A stretch of 64,000 nucleotides of DNA, from NCBI RefSeq assembly GCF_023223525.1, contig NZ_JALPRX010000006.1, forward strand, positions 124,001 through 188,000. The letters run 5' to 3'. Source of the DNA: Roseomonas acroporae. GTDB taxonomy: Bacteria; Pseudomonadota; Alphaproteobacteria; Acetobacterales; Acetobacteraceae. Positions 20,688 through 30,773 of this stretch are shown here, in pieces. The translations under genes were made by a program, and so were the position numbers. Position 1 is the first letter of the stretch. Each line of letters opens with the position of its first letter. A model generated the notes under the pieces. The model was not told the DNA's origin. It made no database searches and was given only the letters and a program-made list of their open reading frames with translations.

Positions 20688-21856
20688 CAGGGGGCAACCT
20701 TGTGAGGTGCAGGCACCGCGGCATCGCGCTGCGCGGCCTGGACCAGCGAGAGGACGAGATCGGCGAGCTGCCGCGCCGCCTCCGGGCGGGCGAGGCTGCT
20801 GGCGGCGCGGGCGGCGGCGTGGAGGATGGCGGGCTCGCCGGCGAAGCGGGCGAGCAGCGTGCCGAGCGCGGCCGCGCTGAATTGCGGCTGCGGCAGCAGC
20901 CAGGCGGCCTCCGCCTCGACCAGGGCGCGCGCATTGGCGGTCTGGTGGTCGTCGATCGCGTGCGGCAGCGGCACCAGCACGGCCGGGCGGCCGGCGCAGG
21001 CCAGCTCCGCCACGGTGGAGGCGCCGGCGCGGGCGATCACGAGATGGGTGGTGGCGAGGCGGGTCGCCACGTCCGGGAAGAAGGGGGCGAGCTCGGCCGG
21101 CACCCCGGTCTCGGCGTAGGCGTCCCGCACCCGGGCGATGTCCTCCGGCCGGCACTGCTGCGAGACCACGAGGCGCGCGCGCAGCGCCGCCGGCAGCGAC
21201 GCGACCGCGGCCGGCACCACGTCCGAGAAGACCCGTGCGCCGAGCGAGCCGCCCAGCACCAGCAGGCGGAAGGCGCCGCCCTCGGCGGGCGGGGCGTAGC
21301 CCGCGCCGGCCAGCGCCGCCAGCGCCGGGCGCACCGGGTTGCCCACCGTCACCGGCCGGCCGCCCGAGCCGGGCGGCGGCAGGTGCGCCGTGCCGGCGAA
21401 GGAGAGGGCCAGCGCGTCGGCGGTGCGCGCCAGCAACCGGTTGGCGCGGCCGAGCACGGCATTCTGCTCGTGCAGCACCGTGACCGGCCGGCGCCGGGCC
21501 GGGAGCAGGCGCGCGGCCAGCAGGGGCGGCACGCTCGGGTAGCCGCCGAAGCCGACCACGGCGGCCGCATCGAGCCCGGCGAGGTGCCGCCGCGCCGCGA
21601 CCGTGCCGGCGGCGAGCGCGCCGACGCCGCGCGCCGCGCGCAGGAGGCTGCGGCCGGTGAGGCCCGCGCCCTGCAGCACGAAGCGCTCGGCGTTGCTGAA
21701 GGCCGGGCTCTCGAAGGCACCGGAGCGGGCATCGGTCATCAGCGCCACGCGCTCGCCGCGCGCGACCAGCTCGGCGGCTAGCGCCTCGGCGGGGAAGAGG
21801 TGGCCGCCGGTGCCGCCGGCGGCGATCACCACGGGGCGCACGCTGGGGCCTCTCAT
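20687..21856 (-). CDS. murG: UDP-GlcNAc:lipid I transferase MurG
   Basis: GT-B glycosyltransferase that converts lipid I to lipid II on the inner face of the membrane. 389 aa. N-terminal loop [16 protein letters not shown], the H-E-Q-N loop [13 protein letters not shown], the donor loop [13 protein letters not shown], and the C-terminal signature [17 protein letters not shown] ribosome binding site lies 5 bases upstream of the ATG, in the 10-base gap after ftsW. The stop overlaps the murC start. Confidence 0.96.
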   Translation of the reverse strand: MRGPSVRPVVIAAGGTGGHLFPAEALAAELVARGERVALMTDARSGAFESPAFSNAERFVLQGAGLTGRSLLRAARGVGALAAGTVAARRHLAGLDAAAVVGFGGYPSVPPLLAARLLPARRRPVTVLHEQNAVLGRANRLLARTADALALSFAGTAHLPPPGSGGRPVTVGNPVRPALAALAGAGYAPPAEGGAFRLLVLGGSLGARVFSDVVPAAVASLPAALRARLVVSQQCRPEDIARVRDAYAETGVPAELAPFFPDVATRLATTHLVIARAGASTVAELACAGRPAVLVPLPHAIDDHQTANARALVEAEAAWLLPQPQFSAAALGTLLARFAGEPAILHAAARAASSLARPEAARQLADLVLSLVQAAQRDAAVPAPHKVAP

Positions 21857-21866
21857 GCGCGCCTCC

Positions 21867-23027
21867 TCATGCTTCGTTCCCGGCCAGCCGGCCGCCGCGC
21901 CGGCGCGTCAGCGCCAGCAGCATGCCCATGCCGAGGGCGATGGCGAAGACCGACGAGCCGCCGTAGGAGACGAAGGGCAGCGTCATCCCCTTGGTCGGGA
22001 TCAGGTGCAGCGAGGAGGCCATGTTGACGAAGGCCTGCAGCCCGAACTGGGTCAGCAGCCCGGCCGAGGCCAGCACCACGAACAGGTCGTTCTCGGCCAG
22101 CAGCCGCAGCAGGCCGCGGATCACCACGAAGGCGAACAGGGACAGGATCACGAGGCAGACGACCAGCCCGAACTCCTCGCCGGCGACGGCGAAGACGAAG
22201 TCGGCATGCGCGTCGGGCAGCACGTTCTTGACGCGGCCCTCGCCGGGACCGGCGCCGAACAGCCCGCCATGGCCGAACGCCTCCATGGCGCGCATCACCT
22301 GGTAGTTGTCGCCGGTCGAGGGATCGAGGAAGCGGTCCACGCGGCTGCGCACGTGCGAGAACAGGAAGTAGGCGCCGACCGCGCCGGCCGCCCCCATCGC
22401 CGCGACGATGCCGACCACGAACAGGTTCAGGCCGGCCACGAAGAACTGCGCCAGGAACACCGCCGAGACCACCAGCAGCATGCCGATGTCGGGCTGCGAC
22501 TTCAGCAGCAGCGCGATGAGGCCGAACAGCGCGATGGCGAGCGCGATGCCGGGAAAGCGGGCGTGCAGCCCGGCGGCGCGCTGCAGCGCCGCCGTCTTGC
22601 CCTCGGCGATCAGCCAGGCGGCGGTGACGGCGAAGCAGGGCTTGAGGAACTCCGACGGTTGCAGCGACCCGAGCAGCGGCAGGTTCAGCCAGCGGCGCGC
22701 GCCCTTGATCTCGACGCCCATCACCAGGGTGAGGCCGGTGAACAGGATGGCGACGACGCAGCCGAGCAGCGCGACGCGGCGCACGCCCCTGACCGAGAGC
22801 AGCGAGGTCCCGAACAGGATCGCCGCCGCGATGAGCAGGTAGGTCACCTGGCGGAAGATGAAACCGTAGCGCGAGGCCATGCCGATGCGCTCGGCGACGG
22901 CCGGCGAGGCGGCCAGCAGCATCACGTAGCCGAAGCCGATCAGGATCAGCAGCGCCGCCAGCGTCCAGCGGTCCACCGTCCACCACCACCGGCCGAGAAC
23001 CGAGTTGTCCGCGCGCGAGAGGGCCAT
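21867..23027 (-). CDS. ftsW: Septal peptidoglycan polymerase FtsW (SEDS family)
   Basis: SEDS-family glycosyltransferase that works with FtsI at the septum. 386 aa from ATG 23027, overlapping the murD stop (TGATG). About ten hydrophobic helices; the large periplasmic loop has STGDNYQVMRAMEAFGHGG and the catalytic-loop region DAHADFVFAVAGEEFG; the last helices have MGMLLALTRRRGG. The long upstream in-frame extension runs through murD and is rejected. Confidence 0.95.
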   Translation of the reverse strand: MALSRADNSVLGRWWWTVDRWTLAALLILIGFGYVMLLAASPAVAERIGMASRYGFIFRQVTYLLIAAAILFGTSLLSVRGVRRVALLGCVVAILFTGLTLVMGVEIKGARRWLNLPLLGSLQPSEFLKPCFAVTAAWLIAEGKTAALQRAAGLHARFPGIALAIALFGLIALLLKSQPDIGMLLVVSAVFLAQFFVAGLNLFVVGIVAAMGAAGAVGAYFLFSHVRSRVDRFLDPSTGDNYQVMRAMEAFGHGGLFGAGPGEGRVKNVLPDAHADFVFAVAGEEFGLVVCLVILSLFAFVVIRGLLRLLAENDLFVVLASAGLLTQFGLQAFVNMASSLHLIPTKGMTLPFVSYGGSSVFAIALGMGMLLALTRRRGGRLAGNEA

Positions 23028-24496
23028 CAGCGCTTCTCCCCGGCCGGGGCGTGCCCCGGATGGTCGTGGATTCCCGGCCGGCGGGTGGCGGACTGGGCGC
23101 GCACCAGCTCGCGGAAGCGGTCGCCGCGCGCGTCGAAGCCGGTGAACTGGTCCCAGCTCGCGCAGGCCGGCGAGAGCAGCACCACCGGCGCCGCGCCGGC
23201 GCGCGCGGCGGCGGCGGCGGCCGGCACGGCGGCCTCCAGCGTGCCGGCCACCGCGTTCGGCACGCCGTGCGCGGTGAGCACGCCGGCGAATTCCTCGGCG
23301 CACTCGCCGATCAGGAAGGCCTGCGCGATGCGGCCGAACAGCGGCGCGAGCGGCGCGATGCCTCCGGCCTTGGGCACGCCGCCGGCGATCAGAACGACGC
23401 GTTCAAATGAGAGCAGCGCGCGCTCGGTGCTGTCGGCGTTGGTGGCCTTGCTGTCGTTGACGAACAGCACGCCGTCGCTCTCGCCGACGCGCTCAAGCCG
23501 GTGCGGCAGGCCGGGATAGGTGCGCAGCGCCTCGGCCAGCACGTCGCGCGGCACGCCGAGGTCGAGCGCCACGGCGGCGGCGGCGGCGGCGTTCTGCGCG
23601 TTGTGCGCGCCCGGCAGGGCGCGCGCCGTGGCGAGGTCGAGGATCGGCCCCGCCGCGTCGCGCAGCACGCCGCCCTCGGCCCAGATCGCCGCCTGCTCGC
23701 CGGCCTGCGCGGCGGCGGCGCCCGAGACCGCCAGCAGGCGCGCGGGTGCCGTGCGCAGCGCGGCCAGCATGGCGCGGCTCGGCGCGTCGTCGATGCCGAC
23801 CACGGCGAGGTCCTCCGGCTGCTGGCGCGCGAAGACCTGGCGCTTGGCCGCCGCGTAGCCGGCCATGTCGCCGTGCCGTTCCAGGTGGTCGGGCGTGAGG
23901 TTCAGCATCACCGCCTGGTTGAAGCGTACCGAATGCAGGCGCTCAAGGCCGTAGGAGGACATTTCCAGCGTGTAGATGCCGTCATCCGGCAGCATTTCGA
24001 GCGACAGCGCGGCAGGGCCGAGGTTGCCGCCCACCTCGGAGCGCTTCCCGGCGGCGAGAAGCACGTGGTGAATCAAGGCGGTGGTGGTGGACTTGCCGTT
24101 GGTGCCGGTGATGCCCACGAAGCGGGCACGTGACCCGCTCGCGCGCACGGCGCGGTACAGCATCTCGATCTCGCTGAGCACCGGCGCGCCGGCCGCGAGC
24201 GCGGCGGCGGCGGCGGGATGCGCGCGGGGGCGGTGGTGCGGGATGCCGGGCGAGAGCACCAGCGCGTCGAAGCGCCACGCCTCCCGGGACGGCCCAGGGG
24301 ACTGCCCAGGGGACGGATCATGAACGGTGAGCCCCGCGGCCTCGGCCGGCGCGCGCGCGGCCGCCTTGTCGTCCCAGGCGACGACCTCGGCGCCCCAGTC
24401 GCGCAGGCGCAGCGCCGCCGGCAGCCCGGCCTTGCCGAGCCCCACCACGGCGATGCGTTGCCCCGCGAAGGGGCGGAAGGCGGCGGGTTCGCTCAT
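23027..24496 (-). CDS. murD: UDP-N-acetylmuramoylalanine--D-glutamate ligase MurD
   Basis: Adds D-Glu to UDP-MurNAc-L-Ala. 489 aa. [15 protein letters not shown] Rossmann motif, ATP loop [28 protein letters not shown], and [12 protein letters not shown]. Around residues 60-70 there is a small insertion ([10 protein letters not shown]) encoded by a duplicated ccaggggactg block near 24294-24313. The ATG overlaps the mraY stop (ATGA). This is somewhat longer than E. coli MurD (438 aa). Confidence 0.96.
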   Translation of the reverse strand: MSEPAAFRPFAGQRIAVVGLGKAGLPAALRLRDWGAEVVAWDDKAAARAPAEAAGLTVHDPSPGQSPGPSREAWRFDALVLSPGIPHHRPRAHPAAAAALAAGAPVLSEIEMLYRAVRASGSRARFVGITGTNGKSTTTALIHHVLLAAGKRSEVGGNLGPAALSLEMLPDDGIYTLEMSSYGLERLHSVRFNQAVMLNLTPDHLERHGDMAGYAAAKRQVFARQQPEDLAVVGIDDAPSRAMLAALRTAPARLLAVSGAAAAQAGEQAAIWAEGGVLRDAAGPILDLATARALPGAHNAQNAAAAAAVALDLGVPRDVLAEALRTYPGLPHRLERVGESDGVLFVNDSKATNADSTERALLSFERVVLIAGGVPKAGGIAPLAPLFGRIAQAFLIGECAEEFAGVLTAHGVPNAVAGTLEAAVPAAAAAARAGAAPVVLLSPACASWDQFTGFDARGDRFRELVRAQSATRRPGIHDHPGHAPAGEKR

Positions 24497-25581
24497 CGGA
24501 TCTTCAGCGTGGAGAGGCCGACCAGCGCCAGCACCATGGCGATGATCCAGAAGCGGATCACGATGGTGGGCTCGGCCCAGCCCTTCTTCTCGAAGTGGTG
24601 GTGCAGCGGCGCCATCAGGAAGACGCGCCTTCCGGTGCGCTTGTACCAGAACACCTGGATGATGACCGAGACGGTCTCGACCACGAACAGCCCGCCGACG
24701 ATCGCCAGCACCACCTCGTGCTTGGTCGCCACCGCGACGGCGCCGAGCGCGCCGCCGAGGGCGAGGCTGCCCGTGTCGCCCATGAACACCGCCGCCGGCG
24801 GCGCGTTGAACCACAGGAAGCCGAGCCCCGAACCGATCAGCGCGGCGCAGAACACCGCGAGCTCGCTCGCGCCGGGCACGGCGTTGAGCTGGAGGTACTC
24901 GGCGAAGACGCGGTTGCCGACGAGGTAGGCGATCAGCGCGAAGACGCCGGCCGCGATCATCGAGGGGACGATGGCCAGCCCGTCCAGCCCGTCGGTCAGG
25001 TTCACCGCGTTGGAGGCGCCCATCATCACCAGCATGCCGACCAGCGGGAAGAGCAGGCCGAAGGGGATCAGCGCGTCCTTGACCACCGGCACCGCCAGCA
25101 CGCCGGCGAGGTCCGGCGGGCTCAGCAGGTAGATCCAGACCGCCACCAGCAGGCCGAGCCCGGCCTGCACCACCAGCTTGGCGCGGGCCGAGACGCCCTT
25201 GGTGTTGCGCTTGGTCACCTTCAGCCAGTCGTCGGCGAAGCCGAGCGCGCCGTAGCCCACGGTCAGCGCCAGCACCGCCCAGACGAAGCCCGAGCGCAGG
25301 TCGGTCCAGAGCAGGGTGGAGAGCACCGTGCCGAGCAGGATCAGCACGCCGCCCATGGTGGGCGTGCCCTTCTTCTCCAGCAGGTGGCGCTCCGGCCCGT
25401 CGGCACGGATCGGCTGGCCGCCGCGCTGCACCGAGCGCAGCCAGCGGATGATGCGCGGCCCGAGGGCGAGCGAGAGCACCAGCGCCGTCAGGCAGGCGGC
25501 ACCCGAGCGGAAGGTGACGTAGCGGACGAGGTTGAAGAGGGCGAAATCGTCCGCGTAGGGGGTGAAGAGGTTGTAGATCAT
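24493..25581 (-). CDS. mraY: Phospho-MurNAc-pentapeptide transferase MraY
   Basis: Integral membrane enzyme making lipid I from UDP-MurNAc-pentapeptide and undecaprenyl phosphate. 362 aa, about ten transmembrane helices. Family signatures: KKGTPTMGG, the catalytic Asp pair in [29 protein letters not shown], and the [12 protein letters not shown] loop. Overlaps murF and murD by four bases each. Confidence 0.97.
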   Translation of the reverse strand: MIYNLFTPYADDFALFNLVRYVTFRSGAACLTALVLSLALGPRIIRWLRSVQRGGQPIRADGPERHLLEKKGTPTMGGVLILLGTVLSTLLWTDLRSGFVWAVLALTVGYGALGFADDWLKVTKRNTKGVSARAKLVVQAGLGLLVAVWIYLLSPPDLAGVLAVPVVKDALIPFGLLFPLVGMLVMMGASNAVNLTDGLDGLAIVPSMIAAGVFALIAYLVGNRVFAEYLQLNAVPGASELAVFCAALIGSGLGFLWFNAPPAAVFMGDTGSLALGGALGAVAVATKHEVVLAIVGGLFVVETVSVIIQVFWYKRTGRRVFLMAPLHHHFEKKGWAEPTIVIRFWIIAMVLALVGLSTLKIR

Positions 25582-27002
25582 GCCGCCTCTCCGGCGGCCA
25601 GGGGGGCATCGACGGCCGCATCCCCGGCGGCGAGCGCCTTCAGCGCCCGCAACACCACGGCCATGCGGCTGCCGAGCGAGCCCTTCACCAGCACCGCGTC
25701 GCCCGGGCGGATCGCCGCGGCGAGGCGCGGCGCCAGCGCGGCGCTGTCCGCGGCCCAGGCGCCGCGCCGGCCTTCCGGCAACGCGTCGTGCAGGTGGCGC
25801 ATCAGCTCGCCGCAGCAGAAGGCGAGGTCGGCCTGCGCCGCCACATCCGGCGCCAGCGCCGCGTGCAGGGCCGGGCCGTGCTCGCCCAGCTCGCGCATGT
25901 CGCCGAGCGCCACGAGGCGGCGCTTCGCCGGCTGCGCCGCCAGCACGGCGAGCCCGGCGCGCACCGAGGCGGTGGAGGCGTTGTAGCTGTCGTCCAGCAG
26001 CAGCGCCGTGCCGCCGCCGGGCAGCGGCAGCGTCACGCGCTGGCCGCGCCCGGCGCCGGCGCCGAAGCCGGCCAGGGCGGCGGCGACGCGCGCCGGATCG
26101 GCCCCGGCCGCCTCGGCGGCGGCGAGCGCCGCCAGCGCGTTCAGCGCCATGTGCCGCCCCGGCGCCGCGATGGCGAAGCGCAGGCGCCTGCCGTGCAGCG
26201 CGACCTCGGCCTCGCCGCCCTCGGCGGTGCCGGCATAGTCGAGCAGCCGCGCCACGGCGCCCTCGGCGGCACCGAAGCCGACCACGCGGGCCCCGGCGGC
26301 CTCGGCCGCCGCGACGAGGCGCGGGTAGAGCGGGCTGTCGGCCGGCAGCACGGCGGTGCCGCCGGGAGCCAGTCCCTCCAGGATCTCCGCCTTGGCGTCG
26401 GCGATCGCCTCGATCGAGCCGAGCAGGCCGATATGCGCCGGCGCGACGGTGGTGATCACCACGACGTCGGGCCTTGCCAGCCGCGAAAGCGGCCCGATCT
26501 CGCCGGCATGGTTCATGCCCATCTCGACGATGGCGTACTCCGCCTCGCGCGGCAGGCGGGCGAGGGTCAGCGGCACGCCCCAGTGGTTGTTGTGGCTGGC
26601 GGCCGAAGCATGGGTCGGGGCGAGGGCGCCCAGGGCGTGGCGCAGCATCTCCTTGGTGGAGGTCTTGCCGACGCTGCCGGTGACGCCGATCACCCGCGCG
26701 GTTGAGCGAGCGCGCGCGGCGCGGGCCAGGGCGCGCAGCCCCTCCAGCGTGTCGGCCACGCGCAGCAGCGGCGCATCGGTCGCCACGCCCGGCGGATCAC
26801 GATCCACCAGCGCGGCGGCGGCGCCGGCGGCCAGGGCGGCGGCCACGAATTCATGCCCGTCGCGCGCGTCGCGCAGGGCGACGAACAGGTCGCCGGGTTG
26901 CAGGGCGCGGCTGTCGATGGCGATGCCGGTCACCACGGGCCCGTCCGGAAGGGTCCCGCCGGTGGCGGCGCGCAGCTCGGGCGCGGTCCAGAGCGCGCTC
27001 AT
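25578..27002 (-). CDS. murF: UDP-MurNAc-tripeptide--D-Ala-D-Ala ligase MurF
   Basis: Adds the D-Ala-D-Ala dipeptide to complete the UDP-MurNAc-pentapeptide. 474 aa from ATG 27002 ([16 protein letters not shown]). N-terminal substrate domain with [18 protein letters not shown] loop [40 protein letters not shown], and [11 protein letters not shown]. Ala-rich C-terminal end. Overlaps murE (ATGA). Confidence 0.96.
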   Translation of the reverse strand: MSALWTAPELRAATGGTLPDGPVVTGIAIDSRALQPGDLFVALRDARDGHEFVAAALAAGAAAALVDRDPPGVATDAPLLRVADTLEGLRALARAARARSTARVIGVTGSVGKTSTKEMLRHALGALAPTHASAASHNNHWGVPLTLARLPREAEYAIVEMGMNHAGEIGPLSRLARPDVVVITTVAPAHIGLLGSIEAIADAKAEILEGLAPGGTAVLPADSPLYPRLVAAAEAAGARVVGFGAAEGAVARLLDYAGTAEGGEAEVALHGRRLRFAIAAPGRHMALNALAALAAAEAAGADPARVAAALAGFGAGAGRGQRVTLPLPGGGTALLLDDSYNASTASVRAGLAVLAAQPAKRRLVALGDMRELGEHGPALHAALAPDVAAQADLAFCCGELMRHLHDALPEGRRGAWAADSAALAPRLAAAIRPGDAVLVKGSLGSRMAVVLRALKALAAGDAAVDAPLAAGEAA

Positions 27003-28513
27003 GCGCCGCCATTCCTTAGGCCATCCCCTGGGCCATCCGGGCGGGACTGGTCGTGCGTGCCGCATCCCGCGGCCGCGCGCACAACGGAAACGTCGTCGAA
27101 AGGCAGAGTGACACCTCGAATGGTTTGGCCGGCCTCGTGGCCCTTCCCGGCCACCGCCAGCACGTCGCCGGGGCCGAGCGAGCCGACCGCCGACGCGATC
27201 GCCGCCGCCCGGTCGCCGATCTCCTCGGCTCCGGGGCAGGCGGCGCGGATCGCGGCGCGTATAGCAGCCGGATCCTCGGAGCGGGGATTGTCGTCGGTCA
27301 CGATCGCCCGGTCGGCCAGGCGCGCGGCGGCGGCGCCCATCAGCGGCCGCTTGCCCGGGTCGCGGTCGCCGCCGGCGCCGAACAGCACGTGCAGCCGCGC
27401 GCCGGGCGTCCCCGCGACATGGGGGCGCAGCGCCAGCAGCAGACGCTCCAGCGCGTCCGGCGTGTGGGCGTAATCGACGTAGATGGCGGCGCCGTTGGGC
27501 AGGCGCGCGGCCAGCTCCATCCGCCCGCGCACGCCGGCCAGGCGCGGCAGCAGCGCCAGCGCCGTCTCCGGCGCCATGCCGGTGGCGACGGCGAGCAGCG
27601 CGGCCATCAGCGCGTTGTCGGCCTGGAAGCGGCCGGGCAGCGGCAGCTCCAGCGTGTGCTCGGCACCCCAGCCATGCAGAGTGAGCGACTGACCGTGCGG
27701 CAGCGGCGCGTGCCGGACGAGGCGCAGCGTCTCGCCCGATTCGCCGACCGTGAGCAGCCGCAGCCCGCGCCGCGCCGCGATGCGGCGCAGGGCATCGAGC
27801 GTCGCCGGCTCCATGTCGGCATTGGCGACGGCGGCGGCGCCCTCGGGCAGCAGCGCGTCGAACAGGCGCAGCTTGGCGTCGCGGTAGCGGTCCAGCGTGC
27901 CGTGGTAGTCGAGATGGTCGCGCGTCAGGTTGGAGAACCCGGCCGCCGCGAGCCGCACCCCGTCCAGCCGGCGCTGCTCCAGCCCGTGGCTCGACGCCTC
28001 CATGGCGGCCCGGTCGATCCCGGCCGCCGACAGCGCCGCCAGCGTCGCGTGCAGCGCCACCGGGTCGGGCGTGGTGAGCGAGGGGCCGGGCGGGAAGCCC
28101 GGCGCCACCAGCCCGAGCGTGCCGAGCGAGGCGGCGCGCGCCCCGGCCTGCGTCCAGAGCTGGCGCAGGAAGTCGACCGTGCTGGTCTTGCCGTTGGTGC
28201 CGGTGACCGCGACCACCGTTTCCGGCTGCGCGCCGTGGAAGGCGGCCGCGCATTCGGCGAGCACGCGGCGCGGATCCGCCACCGCCAGCAGCGGCCGTGC
28301 CGGCACGTCCGGCGGCCATTCGGTGCCGGCGGGGGCCAGCACGGCGGCGGCGCCGCGCGCGACGGCCTCGGCGATGAAGGCGCGCCCGTCCGCCCGCGCG
28401 CCCGGCAGGGCGGCGAACAGGAAGCCGGGCCGCACGGCGCGGCTGTCGACGGCGAGCCCGCTGATCGCGGGCAGCCCCGGCAGCACGCGGCGGGCCTGCG
28501 CCTCGCCCGCCAT
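26999..28513 (-). CDS. murE: UDP-MurNAc-L-Ala-D-Glu--2,6-diaminopimelate ligase MurE
   Basis: Adds the third residue of the stem peptide. 504 aa. ATP loop GTNGKTST (105-112), SNLTRDHLDYHG (about 194-205), VDYAHTPDALE, and the specificity motif DNPR at 408-411, which marks meso-diaminopimelate rather than lysine addition. The ATG at 28513 has no ribosome binding site; two hairpins fill the spacer from ftsI and the nearer one ends 4 bases before the ATG. The C-terminus has a duplicated DGPGDG stretch. Confidence 0.96.
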   Translation of the reverse strand: MAGEAQARRVLPGLPAISGLAVDSRAVRPGFLFAALPGARADGRAFIAEAVARGAAAVLAPAGTEWPPDVPARPLLAVADPRRVLAECAAAFHGAQPETVVAVTGTNGKTSTVDFLRQLWTQAGARAASLGTLGLVAPGFPPGPSLTTPDPVALHATLAALSAAGIDRAAMEASSHGLEQRRLDGVRLAAAGFSNLTRDHLDYHGTLDRYRDAKLRLFDALLPEGAAAVANADMEPATLDALRRIAARRGLRLLTVGESGETLRLVRHAPLPHGQSLTLHGWGAEHTLELPLPGRFQADNALMAALLAVATGMAPETALALLPRLAGVRGRMELAARLPNGAAIYVDYAHTPDALERLLLALRPHVAGTPGARLHVLFGAGGDRDPGKRPLMGAAAARLADRAIVTDDNPRSEDPAAIRAAIRAACPGAEEIGDRAAAIASAVGSLGPGDVLAVAGKGHEAGQTIRGVTLPFDDVSVVRAAAGCGTHDQSRPDGPGDGLRNGGA

Positions 28514-28516
28514 CAG

Positions 28517-28584
28517 GCCGCGCCGCCGGTCCGGCGCGGCACCGGGCGCCCGACGGCATGCCCGGCGGCGGCATGCCGCCGGGC
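28517..28584 (-). promoter_or_regulatory. Two hairpins in the ftsI-murE spacer
   Basis: GCCGCGCCG (28517-28525) pairs with CGGCGCGGC (28532-28540), and GCCCGGCGGC (28560-28569) with GCCGCCGGGC (28575-28584); both stems are perfect. They fill one of the few real gaps in the dcw operon and there is no Shine-Dalgarno for murE. They may control translation or mRNA cleavage; no U-run, so not classic terminators. Confidence 0.55.
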
Positions 28585-28642
28585 GGACCCGCCGCGACAC
28601 GGGAGGCTCGCGGCCGGGGCGCGGCGGCCGGCGGGGCGCGGC

Positions 28643-30763
28643 TCAGCGGGCAAGGGCAGCCTCCCGCATGGGCGTGGCGAGCAGGTCCTCGCGTTGCGGA
28701 GAGGCGGCATCGGTGGTGCGCACCGGCGCGGCGCTGTCGGCGCTGCGCGGCGGCGGCGGGCGGTTGCCGCCGGGGGCGCTGCCGGCAGGGGCGCTGACCG
28801 GGGCGGTAGGCGGCGCGCCGGCCGGCCCGGCCGCCGGGACCGGCCGCACCGCCGGCGTGGCCGAGGCTGCGGGAGCGGTGCCGCGCGGCGTCGCCGGCTG
28901 GGCGATCGGGGTGGCGGGGGGCGTGGCGGCGCCCGGCGCCGGCCGGGGCGGCCGCCAGGGGCTGGAATAGGGCGGGATGGCGAGGCCGGCCTGGATCTCG
29001 GCGCCGCGCTCGATGTCCGGCACCATGCCGAGGATCGGCCCGATGCGCGAGACCACGGTGCGCGCCGCCGGCGCCGCCACCCAGCCCGCCGTGGCGTAGC
29101 CGTAGGAACGGGCGTTCGGCTTCGGCTCGTCCACCATCACGTAGACGGCGTAGCGCGGCGCCTGCATCGGGAAGGCGCCGACGAAGGCCGAGATGCGCTT
29201 GCCGTGCATGTAGGCGCCATGCGGCCCGGCCTTCTGCGCCGTGCCGGTCTTGCCGCCGACGAAGTAGCCCGGCGCCTCGGCGTTCTTGCCCACCCCGTCG
29301 GTGACCACGAGCCGGGCGACGCGGCGCAGGTCGGCCGAGATCTGCGGCGAGATCACCCGCACCCCCTCGCGCGTCTCGCCGCGCGGCACGGCGACGATGG
29401 TCGGCTGGCGCAGGATGCCGCCGTTGAACAGCGCCGAGGTGGCGGTGATGACGTGCAGCGGCGTCACCGCGATGCCCTGGCCGAAGGCGATGGTCATGGT
29501 GCTGAGCACCGACCAGGTGGACTGCGAGGGGATCAGCGGCCGCGCCGTCTCCGGCAGCTCGATCTGCATCCGCCCGAACAGGCCCATGCGGCGGAGGAAT
29601 TCGCGGTGGCCCTGGATGCCCACCGTCTCGGCCACGTGCGCCGCCGCGATGTTGGAGGAGTACTGCGCCACCTGCGCCAGCGGGATGGCGCGGCGCGGCC
29701 CCTCGAAGTCGTTGATGGTGAAGCGGCCGAAGCGGATCGGGCGCGACGCGTCGAACATCGAGCGCAGGTTGATGCGCCCCGAATCGAGCGCCATCGCCGT
29801 GGTCAGCAGCTTGAACTGCGAGCCGGGCTCGTAGACGCCCACCGTCGCGCGGTTGAAGCGGTCCTCGGCGGTGGCCGCGCCCACGTCGTTGGCGTCGTAG
29901 TCGGGCAGGGACACCATGCCGAGCACCTCGGCCGTGTCCACGTCCATCACGATGCCGGCGCCGCCGATGCCGCGGAAGTCGTTGATCGCGGCGAGCACCG
30001 CCTCGCGCAGCACGGACTGGATGCGGATGTCGAGCGAGAGGCGCAGCGGCGTCGCGTCGGTGCGCAGCCGCTCGTCGAAGCGGCTCTCGACGCCGGCCAC
30101 GCCGTGCCCGTCCACGTCCACGCCGCCCACGATGTGCGCGGCGGTGCGGCCCTGCGGATAGTAGCGGCGCTCCGCCTCCTCGAAGTAGAGGCCGGGGATG
30201 CCGAGGTCGTTCACCCGCTGCTGCTCGCGCGGGGTCAGGGCGCGGACGATGTAGGAGAAGTGCCGCCCCTCGCCCGACATGCGCGCGATCACCCGCTCCC
30301 GGTCGAGCTGCGGCAGCACGCGGATGAGGCGGTCGGCGGCCTCGGCCGGATCGTCGATCTGGCTCGGGTTGGCGTAGAGCGCGGTGATCGGCAGCGAGGC
30401 GGCCAGGATCTCGCCGTTGCGGTCCGTGATGGCGGCGCGGCCCTCGACGCCCTGGCTGCTCGGCGTGGTGGCGGCGGCGCGCGGCGGTCGCAGCGAGGCC
30501 TGCCGCGACTCGACCGGCGAGATCACCGTGGCGACGGTCAGCCGCGCCGCGACGGCGGCGAAGAGCAGCAGGAAGCCGCCCGAGGCCAGCACCAGCCGGC
30601 TCCGGGTGCGCTCGAGCTGCGCCTGGCGCAGCCGGTCGGGCTGCGGCACGCGCACCAGCGCCCGCTGCCGCGAGACGGTGGGCGGCGCGGGCTCCGCGGC
30701 ACGGCGGAAGGGCACCGCGTCGGGCGGCGGCGGCGGGCTCGGATCGTCCGGGGTCGTGGTCAT
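28643..30763 (-). CDS. ftsI: Septal transpeptidase FtsI (PBP3)
   Basis: Class B penicillin-binding protein that cross-links septal peptidoglycan with FtsW. 706 aa. Pro-rich cytoplasmic N-terminus (1-55), one transmembrane helix (about 57-80), pedestal with RAAITDRNGEILA, then the transpeptidase domain: active-site S315-Q-F-K318, SSN at 369-371, KTG at 505-507. A C-terminal Pro/Ala-rich tail of about 115 residues (from about 590) is not part of the fold; E. coli FtsI is 588 aa. Ten bases separate it from ftsL. Confidence 0.95.
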   Translation of the reverse strand: MTTTPDDPSPPPPPDAVPFRRAAEPAPPTVSRQRALVRVPQPDRLRQAQLERTRSRLVLASGGFLLLFAAVAARLTVATVISPVESRQASLRPPRAAATTPSSQGVEGRAAITDRNGEILAASLPITALYANPSQIDDPAEAADRLIRVLPQLDRERVIARMSGEGRHFSYIVRALTPREQQRVNDLGIPGLYFEEAERRYYPQGRTAAHIVGGVDVDGHGVAGVESRFDERLRTDATPLRLSLDIRIQSVLREAVLAAINDFRGIGGAGIVMDVDTAEVLGMVSLPDYDANDVGAATAEDRFNRATVGVYEPGSQFKLLTTAMALDSGRINLRSMFDASRPIRFGRFTINDFEGPRRAIPLAQVAQYSSNIAAAHVAETVGIQGHREFLRRMGLFGRMQIELPETARPLIPSQSTWSVLSTMTIAFGQGIAVTPLHVITATSALFNGGILRQPTIVAVPRGETREGVRVISPQISADLRRVARLVVTDGVGKNAEAPGYFVGGKTGTAQKAGPHGAYMHGKRISAFVGAFPMQAPRYAVYVMVDEPKPNARSYGYATAGWVAAPAARTVVSRIGPILGMVPDIERGAEIQAGLAIPPYSSPWRPPRPAPGAATPPATPIAQPATPRGTAPAASATPAVRPVPAAGPAGAPPTAPVSAPAGSAPGGNRPPPPRSADSAAPVRTTDAASPQREDLLATPMREAALAR

Positions 30764-30773
30764 GCCGCTCGGT

